From NCBI GenBank assembly GCA_003427395.1, contig BFEA01000052.1, positions 4,062,157 through 4,091,857 of the forward strand: 29,701 nt of DNA, written 5' to 3'. The notes under the pieces are model-generated. The model saw nothing but the letters and a program-made list of their open reading frames with translations. It searched no databases and had not been told where the DNA came from. Each line of letters starts with the position of its first letter. Within the stretch, counting starts at the first letter, position 1. The DNA is from Chara braunii (taxonomy: Eukaryota; Streptophyta; Charophyceae; Charales; Characeae). This document shows, piece by piece, positions 1-9,599 of the stretch. A program made the position numbers and the translations under genes.

Positions 1-826
1 TCGTTATCCATCTTTGGAGGCCGGGCCTCACAGGTAAATGCCGTGTGACCTGGTTATGCCCGTGGGAGGTTGCTTGGTGCTTCATGGCCTGTTGGGGTGT
101 GCTGGGCTCTCTTCCTCTTCTCTGCGGTCCTGGTTGTGTGTGGGAGCATGTGGATTGCTTTCTCACCTGATGGATGGATGGATGATGTATCTGTTCTCAA
201 TGACATATCTATCTACGGTGCATTGTCTTTTCATTTCTGAACGGCTATAGGGGTAAGTTCTTGCTGAAAGTTGTCTTTTCCTTTTCAGTACGGTAGAGGC
301 AGTTTGGGACTGACTTGGTACACCTATCTCGTTGGTCCTGGTCCACGACCTACTTGGGACCTTCGGGACTCAGTGGGACCAGGCCCAATGGGACAGGACC
401 TTTAGGGCCCAGATATGTTGCCGCCAATGCATCTCTTTGCTGTGCTGAACTTGGGGGCCATACGGCTGGCAAGGGCATTCCTTTCAAGGGGATCTTGACT
501 GGTCTTACTGCATGTTATCACATACTGCCCCGCGTCTGGCTCGGCGACCGTCTGCACCCCTCGAAATCTCCATCGCTGCAGTTAGTTTTTCTTCGGCTGA
601 TTTATTGTGGTACATGTACCTTGTCAGGTTAGACAAGAGGGGATCTCCAGCTAATCTGATCGGGTCCGTTCGATAAGTCAGTCCTCTCTTCCGTTTTATT
701 TTTTTTATTCTTTTCTTTATTCTGCTGCGTGCCATCCTCTAGGTCCAAATGAATTGCCGCTCCGGCTAGGAGTTCTACCTTCTACTCTTTGAGATTTACT
801 GTTTGCTTCTTTTATCTGAACTATCT
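1..826 (+). other. Leader / 5' flank of the retrotransposon, no gene recognised
   Basis: No supported gene is seen here. The stretch holds GGGACC-rich sequence around 340-410 and a T-rich run (about 694-722) before the gag start. It shows no recognisable similarity to the 3' LTR region at 6324-7728 by eye, and no clear plant initiator-tRNA primer-binding sequence. It is therefore either untranslated leader of the element or unrelated upstream DNA. Confidence 0.45.
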
Positions 827-2528
827 ATGTCCGATATTGAGATGCGTGCGCAGAAAGCGGAAAGAGAGAGAAGGGAGAGAGAAGGTGTTCTTTTTGAGAG
901 TGTGAGGAAGGGAAAGAGGAGTGTTCGTCCAAAAGTGAGCAAAGTGCGGACCCCTCTTGAGAGATCTACTGACACCCTATCCTCCGGCATGGTAGACATC
1001 ACGTCCGAGCAATGGAAGGCCATGCTGGACGCAGCGGCCGAGAACGAGAAACCTTTCTTTCAGAAATTGTACGAGGACGCAATACACAGAGAGAGGGAGG
1101 CAGAGGCAGCAGCCAGAGCCACAAGTATTTCTGAACAGGTGGCCCTCCTTGCGGTTCCGGAATCGAATGACGACCGGTTCCAAGAGAAGATAGCTGCTGC
1201 CGTAGCAGCCTTGGTTCAATTGCGGACCTTGGAAGACCTTGAGTCCCGTGTGACAGCCCTGGAGCAGCGGAACCAAGAGCTGCAGGTTGAGATAGTCAGC
1301 CTCAAACAGTCCCAACTGTCTGCCCCCCGTCCTCCTAACCCTCGACCTGCTGCAGTCCCAGTCTCTCACCCTAATATCGTCCTCATGATGAGAGCAAGTG
1401 GGACTGTGACGAGAGCAGGAACCGGTGCCAGCTCCTCAAGCGGCAGCGCCGACAGTTCTGCACTGGTCATAGTCCCAAATGCAGGAACATCAGCCCAAAA
1501 CGCCACAGTTCTTACTGGCGTACAGTACAGCAGTCCCGTAGTGGACAAGCGGGCGGCCACCCTGCCGTCCAAGTACGACGGGAAAGGGGATATCACCTAT
1601 TGGATTAGCTCCATGCGCTCATACTTCGAGGTACTGCGAACACCGAAGGAAGACCGAAGCATGATCATGGGCACTAATACTGAGCCCGTCGTACGGAGTT
1701 TCATAGAACTCCAAGCTGTTACAGCAGGTTATGAGAGGATTGACCTGACCGAGTGGCTGAAAGTGACTCCTATACGAACTCTTGAGGACCTCCTCATCAC
1801 GCAGTATCAAGACAAGCACGCTGTGCTCAAGGCAATACTGAAGCTTGAGGCCCTCAAGGGCCAAACATGGAGGACTTCCATGTAGGCTTTGGAGCAGCAC
1901 TTGACTGGTTTGTTCACCACTCCAAACCTGGGATTGACCGACGTGTCTTGCATGGATGTAGTCATGGGAGTGGCCCCTAAAGAATACATCTCCCTGCTAG
2001 GACTCAAAGGCCATACCACTTGGCGAGAGCTACTGGCGGATCTAATCAACCTAGAAGCCAAGGAACTCGCCAAGCGTGTAAAGGTACCCACTGCAGGTAG
2101 AACCTCGCAACGCAAGCGGTACGGAAGCAGCAACCAGCTTGCCCTGCATGAACATCGGGAGGCTGAGGATCAGTCCTATGCGGATGACCTCTCTCTGGAT
2201 GACGATCTAGAGCCGGACTCCGACGTGGGTTGTTCTTCGTCGGCCCTTGAGTCTGACGTGAATACTGAAGAAAAATGTAATGCTTTTAAAAAGACTGCTT
2301 CAAGCAAGGGGCCTAACCGTAGTTCGGGTAAGGAAACTACACACCTCCCCAAAAATGCAAAATCCCTGAGAAACCGGAGGATGCTTCTACCAAGCCTTGG
2401 GAAGCCCTTCGCATCAGTCAAAATGAATGGGAAAGAAGATTCAAATTGCGCGTGTGCTTGCATTGTCAAAAGTCTGGGCATGCTGTGCAGGATTGTTATC
2501 GTTTGCAGGGAAACAGGCAAAGGGCGTA
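827..2528 (+). pseudogene. Gag polyprotein of the Ty3/gypsy element, broken by stop and frameshifts
   Basis: Gag forms the capsid and binds RNA. I chose the ATG at 827 because the protein there starts cleanly after an unrelated leader. The first ~120 residues are basic then charged and helical, followed by a predicted coiled coil (about residues 130-165, heptad leucines around LEDLESRVTALEQRNQELQ), a Ser/Pro-rich linker, and the capsid-like region from about residue 250 (SKYDGKGDITYW). A TAG at 1883-1885 interrupts the frame; the same frame continues directly after it with matching capsid-type sequence, so it is a nonsense change. The frame shifts again between about 2290 and 2340. The CCHC zinc knuckle (CLHCQKSGHAVQDC, spacing 2-4-4) at 2455-2496 then sits in another frame. 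A further shift after the knuckle ends the gag region. Family assignment is firm; the exact lesion positions are approximate. Confidence 0.85.
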
Positions 2529-2566
2529 GAGGAGTCATCAACACTCTCTACAACAAGGGAAGCTGA

Positions 2567-3190
2567 ACAGTCAGCCCCTCCAAGGAGCTTGAATCTGATC
2601 AACAACTTGCTCTTGAAGCCCGAACTGATGCTGAATCCAAGGCTGGTACAGTCCAAGTACTTTACACTGGGCCTTGGGAAGAAACTAAAGAAGTTGACTT
2701 CCACTCACACCTGGAACATTGGCTGCAGCTCAAGCAGCAACGCCGTGTTCAAGGGAGTGTGGAGCTAACCTTCTTTAAGTTACTCATTAACCGCCGATAC
2801 ATCCGTGTGCTGATTGATAGTGGTTCAACGACTAACTTCTTTTCTCCTAACGGGATCCATAAGGCGGGCCTGGGAACGAAGCAAGTGGAGTTGCAGAACC
2901 CTTGTCAGACCCAGTTAGGCAACCAAGAGGTTGTCACCTCAACACATGTTGTCAAAGGTGTGCGCGTCACTTTTGACAAGGATCGCACTGTCACACATGA
3001 GCTGAACTTTTATGTCATGGACAAGTGTCCGTTCGATGTGGTCATTGGCTTGGGCTGGTTAAAGGCTCATTGCCTAAGGACCACGTGGGCGGAGAATCAG
3101 TTCGTAGTGCAAGATGCCAAGGGGAACGAGCGTACCGTTCTATTGGACGAGACGCGCGAGTCCCCTAGGAAGCTGAGCAGGTACATATAG
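2567..3190 (+). pseudogene. Retropepsin-like aspartic protease of the Ty3/gypsy element
   Basis: The protease cleaves the polyprotein. The catalytic triad is visible as DSGSTTNF (Asp-Ser-Gly at 2816-2824), preceded by the hydrophobic strand YIRVLI. A later VIGLGWL segment matches the second conserved hydrophobic-Gly flap of retropepsins (ILG-type). The N-terminal approach (2567-2750) is acidic linker with no fold I recognise. The open frame ends at 3188-3190, but sequence in the neighbouring frame (starting QVHIALVKPL near 3178) continues as a Ser/Thr-rich linker, so this terminus is a frameshift product. Another frame change lies at the A-run 3296-3302, before the RT. The active-site motif is intact even though the polyprotein is not. 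Confidence 0.85.
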
Positions 3191-3310
3191 CTCTTGTAAA
3201 ACCTCTCCATGTGCCTTCTACTTTTGCTGCATTTTCTACCTCAGAAAGTAATTCTATTTCTACTACCTCTACTTTTGTTCCATCTACTTCTACTGTAAAA
3301 AAATCAGTCT

Positions 3311-5063
3311 ACTGCTGATCCAAATACTTCGAGTTCAGTTGTAATTGCTGTAAATTCTCAATCTGATTTTCTCTCTCCTGATGAGGATGATCCTCCACCG
3401 GAAGTCCCAACAAACATTCGCCGTCTATTAGATCGATTCCCTGAAGTCTTGGCTGAACCTCGTGGAGTTCCCGAGCGTCCGGTCAAACACAAAATCAAGA
3501 TAATAGAAGGGAGTGTTCCTCCAAAGGGCTGCGTCTACCGTATGGAGCAAGGCGAGTTGGAGGAGTTGAGGAGACAAATTGATGACATGATCGATCGTGG
3601 ATGGATTAGGCCTAGTGAGTCTGAATTCGGTGTACCTGTTTTTTGTGCCGAAGAAAGGAGGCAAACTCCGGATGTGTATTGACTATCGTGGCCTGAATCG
3701 GATCACCAAAAAGAATGCTTATCCTTTGTCTCGCATAGATAATCTGCTAGATACGGCAGGTGGGTGCAAGGTCTTCTCCAAGATCGACCTCAAGTCTGGC
3801 TACCACCAGATTGAAATTGATCCGAGTGACCAGCACAAAACTGCATTCAAAACACGCGATGGGTTGTACGACTTCATCGTTATGCCTTTCGGTCTTACGA
3901 ATGCACCAGCCATGTTTCAGTGCCTCATGGACAAGGTCCTCTGCCATCAGCTTAACAGGTTTGTTATTGTTTATCTCGATGACATCCTGATTTTCAGCAA
4001 GTCCATGGAAGAGCACGTCAAGCACCTTGAGGAGGTTTTGCAGGTCCTCAAGGAGGCACAACTGCACCTCAACTTAGAGAAATCTGAGTTTGGAAGGGAC
4101 AACGTCATCTATCTTGGGCACCGGTTGTCTGCAAACGGCCTTGAGCCGGAGGCAACCAAGGTTGAGGTCATCCGAAAATGGCCTCAACCAGCAAACGTAC
4201 ACGAACTGCGTTCTTTTCTTGGTTTGGCCTCATATTATCGGAAGTTTGTGCCCAAATTTTTTGTCATTGCTCACCCACTCTCGAGACTAACAAATAAGAA
4301 TGTTGCCTATGCGTGGTGTGAGAAATGTGAAACTGCGTTCCAAGCCTTGAAAGAGGCTTTGGTAAGTCATCCTGTGCTCCGCATTGCGGATCCCAACCTC
4401 ATGTTCGTAGTCACTACGGACGCGAGCCAGTATGGGATTGGTGCAGTGCTGCAACAAGATGATGGCGATGGTCTGCATCCGCTCGAATATTACAACAAAC
4501 GCATGCCCATCCACAAGGTAGCTACCTCCACATATATGCGTGAGCTCTACGCCTTGCGCGAGACACTCACACATTGGAAGCACTACCTCTTGGGTCGTCA
4601 CTTCAAGGTCCACTCAGATCATCAGACCTTGCGGTGGATTAAGACACAAACTGATCTCTCTCCGACACTGACCCGCTGGCTGCATGACATTAATGTTTAC
4701 AACTTTGAACTGAAGCATAAGAAAGGTTGTTATAATCGTGTTGTTGATGCTTTGCCGCGTCATCCTGAGTTTTTGACTTGCCTTGTGGACTCTTATGACC
4801 TCCGAATGAAACTGAAGGAGGATCTGGTCGAACACACTGCCAAGGATCCGGACCTTAGTCCCATCCTTGAGCAGCTCAAGGCTGACCCTAGTAGTCAGCC
4901 TGATTTTCACGAGTGTGAGGGTCTTGTATTCCGCCGGTATGGGAAGTTTGATCGTTTGTGTGTACCCAACCATGCGCCTCTCCGGACTCATTTCTTGGAC
5001 TTGGCACATGGTCGGAGTGGACATTTCGGCTTTGAGAAGACTTATGGAAGTCTTCTGCAGTAG
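3311..5063 (+). pseudogene. Reverse transcriptase and RNase H of the Ty3/gypsy element
   Basis: This part copies element RNA to DNA and degrades the RNA strand. The N-terminal RT segment (about 3311-3640, including LLDRFPEVLAEP and IDDMIDRGWIRPS) lies in one frame and switches at the T-run near 3637-3642 into the main frame. The main frame carries LRMCIDYRGLN, KIDLKSGYHQI, TAFKTRDGLYDF, the catalytic YLDD at 3972-3983, the HLNLEKSEF and FLGLASYYRKFV motifs, and the RNase H start TTDASQYGIGAVL (Asp near 4419). RNase H continues to about 4760 (VDALPRHP). The start of the integrase zinc finger (HGRSGH) follows near 5003. The frame ends at a TAG at 5061-5063, after which integrase sequence continues in the same frame, so the stop is a nonsense mutation. 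All catalytic RT motifs look intact. Confidence 0.93.
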
Positions 5064-6126
5064 TTTGATTGGCCGGGAATGAAAGGATCTGCTCAGAAAT
5101 TTATTGTTGAATGTCAAGTTTGTCAAAGAACCAAGGTCCATAGGCATAAGCCGTATGGCCTGCTGAAACCCCTCCCAATTCCTGATGGATCGCTTTTCCA
5201 AATTTCTGAACTTGATTCCTCTACCTCCCCATGCACCAACAGAGCTTGTGATCGAAGAATTTCACCAGCAGCACATTCTGCAGTATGGAGCCCCGAAAAC
5301 TCTTGAGAGTGATCGGGACACCAGATTCATTAGTGCTGATTGGAAGGACTTCACCTCACAGATCTATGACATTAAACTCAACAAGACTTCTGGTCGACAC
5401 CCCGAAGCCAATGGATTGGCCGAGGAAATCAACCAGACTGTCATTCAATGGCTTCGCGCGCTAATTGTTCCAGATCAGAACACGTGGGACAAGGAGTTAC
5501 ACAAAGTGAAAGGGTTGTACAACAACTCCATTCACTTGGCAACTGGCGTAACACCGAATCAACTGCAATATGGTTGGCAGATGCGCAATCCTCTCTCCTA
5601 TTTGTTCCCTGAACAGTTCCCTGGTCTGACGCCCGGCATGCCTGGCTACAATGCCAAGTACTCACGCCTGCTCAAAGCTGCTATTGCAGCAATGAACAAG
5701 CGTCAGCATGCCATGATCAAACCTGCTAACAAGTCGCGCAAAGAAGCGAACTTCAAAGTAAGGGATTATGTCTGGGTTAAAATGTCTGAGTTTTCTGATG
5801 AAGAGGGCTAATCACGGAAGCTTCTTCCATTGTACTTTGACCCTTGGCAGGTTCTGAAGGTGATTGGGGATGAATTTGGTCCTTCATATGTGATTGACGT
5901 GGCTCCTCATCTGCGCACACATCCGGTCTTTCACGCATCCAAACTGTTTCCACACATCGATGATGAAACTTTTCCCTTCCGAGATCCTATGATACCTCGT
6001 CCTATCGACGGCGGCCATGAAATAGACAGAATCGTTTCCCATTAAGGCAAAAGGAGGAACATACAGTATAAGGTTCACTTCCTCTATCACCCGTTGAACG
6101 AGTTTTTTTGGATCGACCGGAAATAA
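4980..6126 (+). pseudogene. Integrase with C-terminal chromodomain, internally deleted
   Basis: Integrase inserts the cDNA; the chromodomain is thought to steer insertion to marked chromatin in this clade. The HHCC finger spans HGRSGH (about 5003-5028) and CQVC (5112-5123). After LLKPLPIPDG the sequence jumps near 5183-5188 straight to MDRFSKF in another frame. Relatives have roughly 30 or more residues there, including the first Asp of the D-D-E triad, so that residue is missing. The second Asp (ESDRDTRF) and the Glu (GLAEEIN) are present. A TAA at 5809-5811 and another at 6043-6045 interrupt one continuous frame. The region 6016-6120 (EIDRIV, then IQYKVHF and FFWIDR) has the spacing of a chromodomain. 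The copy cannot encode a working integrase. Confidence 0.87.
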
Positions 6127-6308
6127 CTACTAAAGAATGTTCCACGTGTTGTGAACGCTTATGAACGATAGATCGCTGATGGACAGACTGCTAAGTTTTC
6201 TGCAAAACTCACTCCTTACGGTATTACTAAATCTCTCTTTCTGATCTACGCCTACGACGCATTTTGTACCGACTCTGAATGAGTTACTCGCTCAAAGGGA
6301 CCTCGCTC

Positions 6309-6323
6309 TTGAGAGGGGGGTAG
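6309..6323 (+). promoter_or_regulatory. Polypurine tract
   Basis: The purine run TTGAGAGGGGGGTAG lies directly before TGTAATGACC. This is the expected plus-strand primer site immediately upstream of a 3' LTR, and it fixes the LTR start at 6324. Confidence 0.8.
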
Positions 6324-7233
6324 TGTAATGACCCGACAAAAACACAGACTGAGAACACTGCTGATTTCTGGGATTTGCCGCTGGAATGAATGCATTGCTG
6401 AAATTCCTGCATTCTGCTGTGATTTCCATGTTTGTGTGTGTGTGCGTGCCTGCTGGTTTGCATGCCTGTCTGAGTGCTTGTCGGTTGAGTGTGTGTGTGA
6501 CCCGCAAGGGTACTTGTTGGTTGAAAGGCCCCGCAGGGCCGGTACTTACCTNTGGCCGTGACTTTGAGGGTTGCAGGGAGGGAAACACTCGAGTAGCGGG
6601 GGTCGGCCCGCGACACTTAGAGCAGAGGGGAAAAACACTCAAGTAGCAGGTAGGCCGGTACCACTGAAGTAGTGGTAGAAGCGTCGGGTACTGGAGGCCG
6701 AGCAGAAGAAGACAAAATTTGGCATTTTTGGAGGCCCAGTAGCGGTAGGCTAGAGGTAGGCCGGTACCAGTCCAAGTAGCCCGGGTCTAGGGCCTGTCCG
6801 GAGGATAGCAGAGCCTGCAATGATGTTTCCCTCCGAAAGGGAGGAGGTACCGGTTGTTGGGAGGCCGCTCGGCCTAGGAAGTCAACGCCCAAGAGGCCAG
6901 TAGGCCGCTATATCTTCCGAAGGAGCAAGTAGCTCCTCCTCATTTGCGGTATGCAAGGATTGGCGACATGCTGCTGGAGCACAGCGCTGGCTGATACAGC
7001 GCTGCTTGGAGGTGAAGGGCAGCTGGCGCTCAACCTGGCTATGGCGAGCAGCTCAGCCTGAGGAGGAGGAAGAAGGGGGGCGAAGGAGGAGAGTGGCGAG
7101 GCACCTACCTGGCTATGGTGGACACCGNCTTCNTCACCTTGTTGGGCGCTGCATCNGGAAGGCCCCAGTTGGGGTAGTGCCGCACCANGGAAGCTCGAGG
7201 CAGAGTCAGGCATGGNGGACCAGTAGGCAGCAA

Positions 7234-7307
7234 CATAGCTGCTTTGGGTTGTCCTTTGGACAGGAGTGCAGCGCCATAGCTGCTTTGGGTTGTCCTTTGG
7301 ACAGGAG
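7234..7307 (+). repeat. 33-bp direct repeat pair in the LTR
   Basis: The segment CATAGCTGCTTTGGGTTGTC and its continuation occurs at 7234-7266 and again, apparently identically, at 7275-7307 with a 41-bp period. It is a local tandem duplication inside the LTR. Confidence 0.85.
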
Positions 7308-7385
7308 GGCAGGGCCCTCAGTAGTCCGCCACAGCCTATGCATGAGAGAGGAGGGAGAAGGAGGGAAGCCATAACTATGGTGGAC

Positions 7386-7406
7386 TTGTTGTTGTTGTTG
7401 TTGTTG
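7386..7406 (+). repeat. (TTG)n microsatellite
   Basis: About seven uninterrupted TTG units within the LTR region. Confidence 0.9.
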
Positions 7407-7560
7407 AGTCAGCAGTAAGAGGGAACTTTGGATATTGATTCTGGTTCATCCACTCATTGTTATTATTATTATTGGGAGAAGAATAAGATTGGCGAAGTGG
7501 AGGAGGAGGAGGAAGGTGGAGAGAGAAGGGGGAATTGTCATTGGTCTTGCTGGCGTACAT

Positions 7561-7609
7561 CTTCTTCTTCTTCTTCTTCTTCTTCTTCTTCTTCTTCTTC
7601 TTCTTCTTC
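7561..7609 (+). repeat. (CTT)n microsatellite
   Basis: About sixteen uninterrupted CTT units, followed by a TC-rich tail. The poly-Ser, poly-Leu or poly-Lys reading frames that cross it are repeat artefacts. Confidence 0.95.
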
Positions 7610-7728
7610 ATCTTCTTTCTCTCTCATCTGGTCTCTATCTCTTTGCAAGTGCTTTCATTTCTTTCGCAATTGGGTGGCATTGTCTTTCATTGTGAATTTG
7701 CACTTTGGGAATGACCAGGATCGTAACA

Positions 7729-8094
7729 ACTGACATCTTCGGGTATGGGGTAGGGAGGGATTAACGAATCACAATGTTTCATATCAGGGTGTTGTAAGCC
7801 CAATGGCTTTCACTAGCTTTTCATTTTTCCGCTGCACCTTGTGGGAGGTCCACCCACTGATTGTGGGAGCTCTACTGGAGCCGACTCTGGAGGCAGGGAA
7901 CTCAGAGGTAGGCCGACACAATTCCATTAGAATCCCAATAACCCCCTACTTATACGACCCCGCGTTATTTGGTTTGGTTTTGACTTTCGTATATCTATCT
8001 TTTGACTTTCTTTTTCCAAGACTTATAATTGAATCAAAGGGGAACTCTACTATGCCTGATTAATTCATATGCTTGTGGAAAAACTCATGACTTT
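7729..8094. other. Spacer between LTR and minisatellite, nothing recognised
   Basis: No gene, RNA or repeat family is recognised. Short open frames exist, but none has a motif or similarity I can support. Confidence 0.5.
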
Positions 8095-8700
8095 TGCATG
8101 CGATGATTTTAATGGGTCTGGATGTGATGTCGCATCGACTAATCTGGACGCCTTGCTACCGTTTGCATGCGATGATTCGAATGGGTCTGGATGTGATGTT
8201 GCATCGACTGATCTGGATACCTTGCTATCGTTTGCCTGCGATAATGGGTCTGGGCATGATGTCGTATCGATTGATCCGAGCGCTTTGCTTTTGTTTGCAT
8301 GAAAGGTTTGAATGGGTCTAGATGTGATTTGGCATCGACTGATCCGGACACTTTGCTTTTGTTTGCCTGAAAGGTTTGAATGGGACTGGGCGTGATGTCG
8401 TATCGACCGATCCAAGCGCTTTGCTCTTGTTTGCGTGAAAGGTTTGAATGGGTCTGGATGTGATGTCGCATCGACTGATCCGAACACTTTGCTCTTGTTT
8501 GCCTGCAAAGCTTGAAATGGGTCTTGGCGTGATGTGGTATCGACTGATCAAGATGCTTTGTTGTCGTTTGCATGAAACGATTTGAATGGGCCCGAACATG
8601 ATGTCGTATCGAGTCTATCAACTGATCCGGGCGCTTTGCGCTTGTTTGCGTGAAAGGTTTGAATGGGTTTGGATGTGATGTCGCATCGACCGACCCGGAC

Positions 8701-9447
8701 CATACATGCAAGCGCACGTCGTGCGGGCGGTTCCCTACATGCGACGCACGCGCCCAACCGATCCCGTGCGGCGCATGAGTGTGCGGAGAACGACCCGTCA
8801 CCCCCCTCAGATAAAAAATAAAAGGCCGGGGTCGAAACGGTGTGTTTGAGGCCCCCCGCCAAAATTATAAGCGAGATGAAAAAAAAAATTTACAGGACAC
8901 TGCCTCACCTTGCTCCTCCTCCCCTTCCTCATCCTCCATGTCTCCTCCTCCCTTCTCCTTTTCGTCTCCTCCTCCTCCTCCTCCTCCTCCTTCTGTTCGT
9001 CCTCCTCCTCCTTCCCTTCCTCATCCTCCTTGTCTCCTCCTCCTCCTCGTACTTCCTCATCTTCCATGCCTCCTCGTCTCCTTCCCTTCCTCGTGTCCTC
9101 CCCTTCCTCGCCGTGCATGTCTTCTCCTCCCACTCGTCCTCCTCCTCCTGCCCTTCCTCTTTTCCCTCCGCCCATCTCTTCTCCTCCCCCATCTCGACTC
9201 CTCCTCCCCGTCGTCCTCGCTATCCTCGTCGTCCTCCTCGTCCACATCCTCCTCCTCCTCTCCATATTCCCCTCTCCTTGCCATATCCCCATCTTCCTGT
9301 CATATGCCCCCCCGTTCCCCCTCCCAAAAAAAATAATAATAATAATAATAAAAATAAAAAACCTGCACGATTCCGCACAGGTACCCCCCGCACGGAACTT
9401 CGTACAGAACTCCGCACGAATGTGTGGCTCGTGCGGTTGCAAGTATG
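8701..9447. mobile_element. 747-bp non-autonomous DNA transposon (hAT- or Mutator-like MITE)
   Basis: The left end CATACATGCAAGCGCACG and the inverted right end CATACTTGCAACCGCACG match at 16 of 18 positions. The flanks are ACCCGGAC (8693-8700) and ATCCGGAC (9448-9455), an 8-bp duplication with one change. The neighbouring minisatellite units carry the ATCCGGAC version. The subterminal zones are rich in GTGCGG/CCGCAC words on both sides, as is common for transposase-binding sites. The middle is a CTCCTC polypyrimidine tract (about 8905-9300) and an AAT run (about 9327-9360), with no transposase. The 8-bp target favours hAT, but the termini are not the classic CAGGG, and a 9-bp Mutator-type target cannot be excluded. 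Confidence 0.8.
8905..9300 (+). repeat. (CTC/CCT)-rich polypyrimidine tract
   Basis: Nearly pure C and T on the + strand, mostly CTCCTC, CTTCCT and TCCTCG. Long open frames on both strands here are low-complexity artefacts. It lies wholly inside the 747-bp element. Confidence 0.9.
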
Positions 9448-9599
9448 ATCCGGACACTTTGCTCTTGTTTGCCTGAAAAGCTTGAAATGGGACTGAGCGT
9501 GATGTGGTATCGACTTACCCAGACACTTTGTTGTCGTTTGCTTGAAATGGTTTGAATGGGCCCGAACATGATGTCGTATCGACTTATCCGGGCGCTTTG

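Larger units (their letters stand above)
1..7728 (+). mobile_element. Ty3/gypsy chromovirus LTR retrotransposon, degenerate, 5' LTR not visible
   Basis: The order gag, aspartic protease, reverse transcriptase, RNase H, integrase, chromodomain, polypurine tract, LTR is the Ty3/gypsy chromovirus order. These proteins form the particle, copy the RNA to DNA and insert it. The coding body runs from about 827 to 6126 and the 3' LTR begins at 6324 with TGTAATGACC. The first 826 bases have no copy in the 3' LTR, so they are leader sequence or unrelated flank, and I could not identify a tRNA primer-binding site. The copy is dead by several independent lesions: in-frame stops at 1883, 5061, 5809 and 6043, at least five frame changes, and a deletion removing the first catalytic aspartate of integrase. 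The 3' boundary near 7728 (a CA dinucleotide) is a guess because no second LTR is present for comparison. Confidence 0.88.
6324..7728 (+). repeat. 3' LTR of the Ty3/gypsy element (right end uncertain)
   Basis: The left end is set by the polypurine tract and the canonical TG start. The right end is placed provisionally at a TAACA near 7728 because no second LTR copy is available. The interior is GC-rich with recurring AGGCCGGTACC-type words, a GTT run, an AGG-rich stretch and a CTT run. It holds no convincing ORF. Six of the seven ambiguous (N) bases in the window fall here (6552, 7128, 7133, 7156, 7188, 7216), which suggests conflict among near-identical copies during assembly. Confidence 0.6.

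Noticed and set aside
252-287. GTAAGT...TTTTCAG looks like a 36-bp intron in the leader
   Set aside because: It is shorter than plausible introns and no coding frame on either side supports splicing.
7375-7733. Frames with poly-Lys, poly-Ser or poly-Leu
   Set aside because: They are produced by the CTT microsatellite and the AGG-rich stretch in the LTR.
8065-8862. Repetitive minus-strand proteins with recurring SVDATSHPDPF words
   Set aside because: They come from the 68-bp minisatellite. The unit is not a multiple of three, so each frame rotates and the proteins are not conserved products.
8840-9476. Long open frames on both strands across the CTCCTC tract
   Set aside because: They are poly-Ser/Pro/Leu or poly-Arg/Glu translations of low-complexity sequence inside a MITE.
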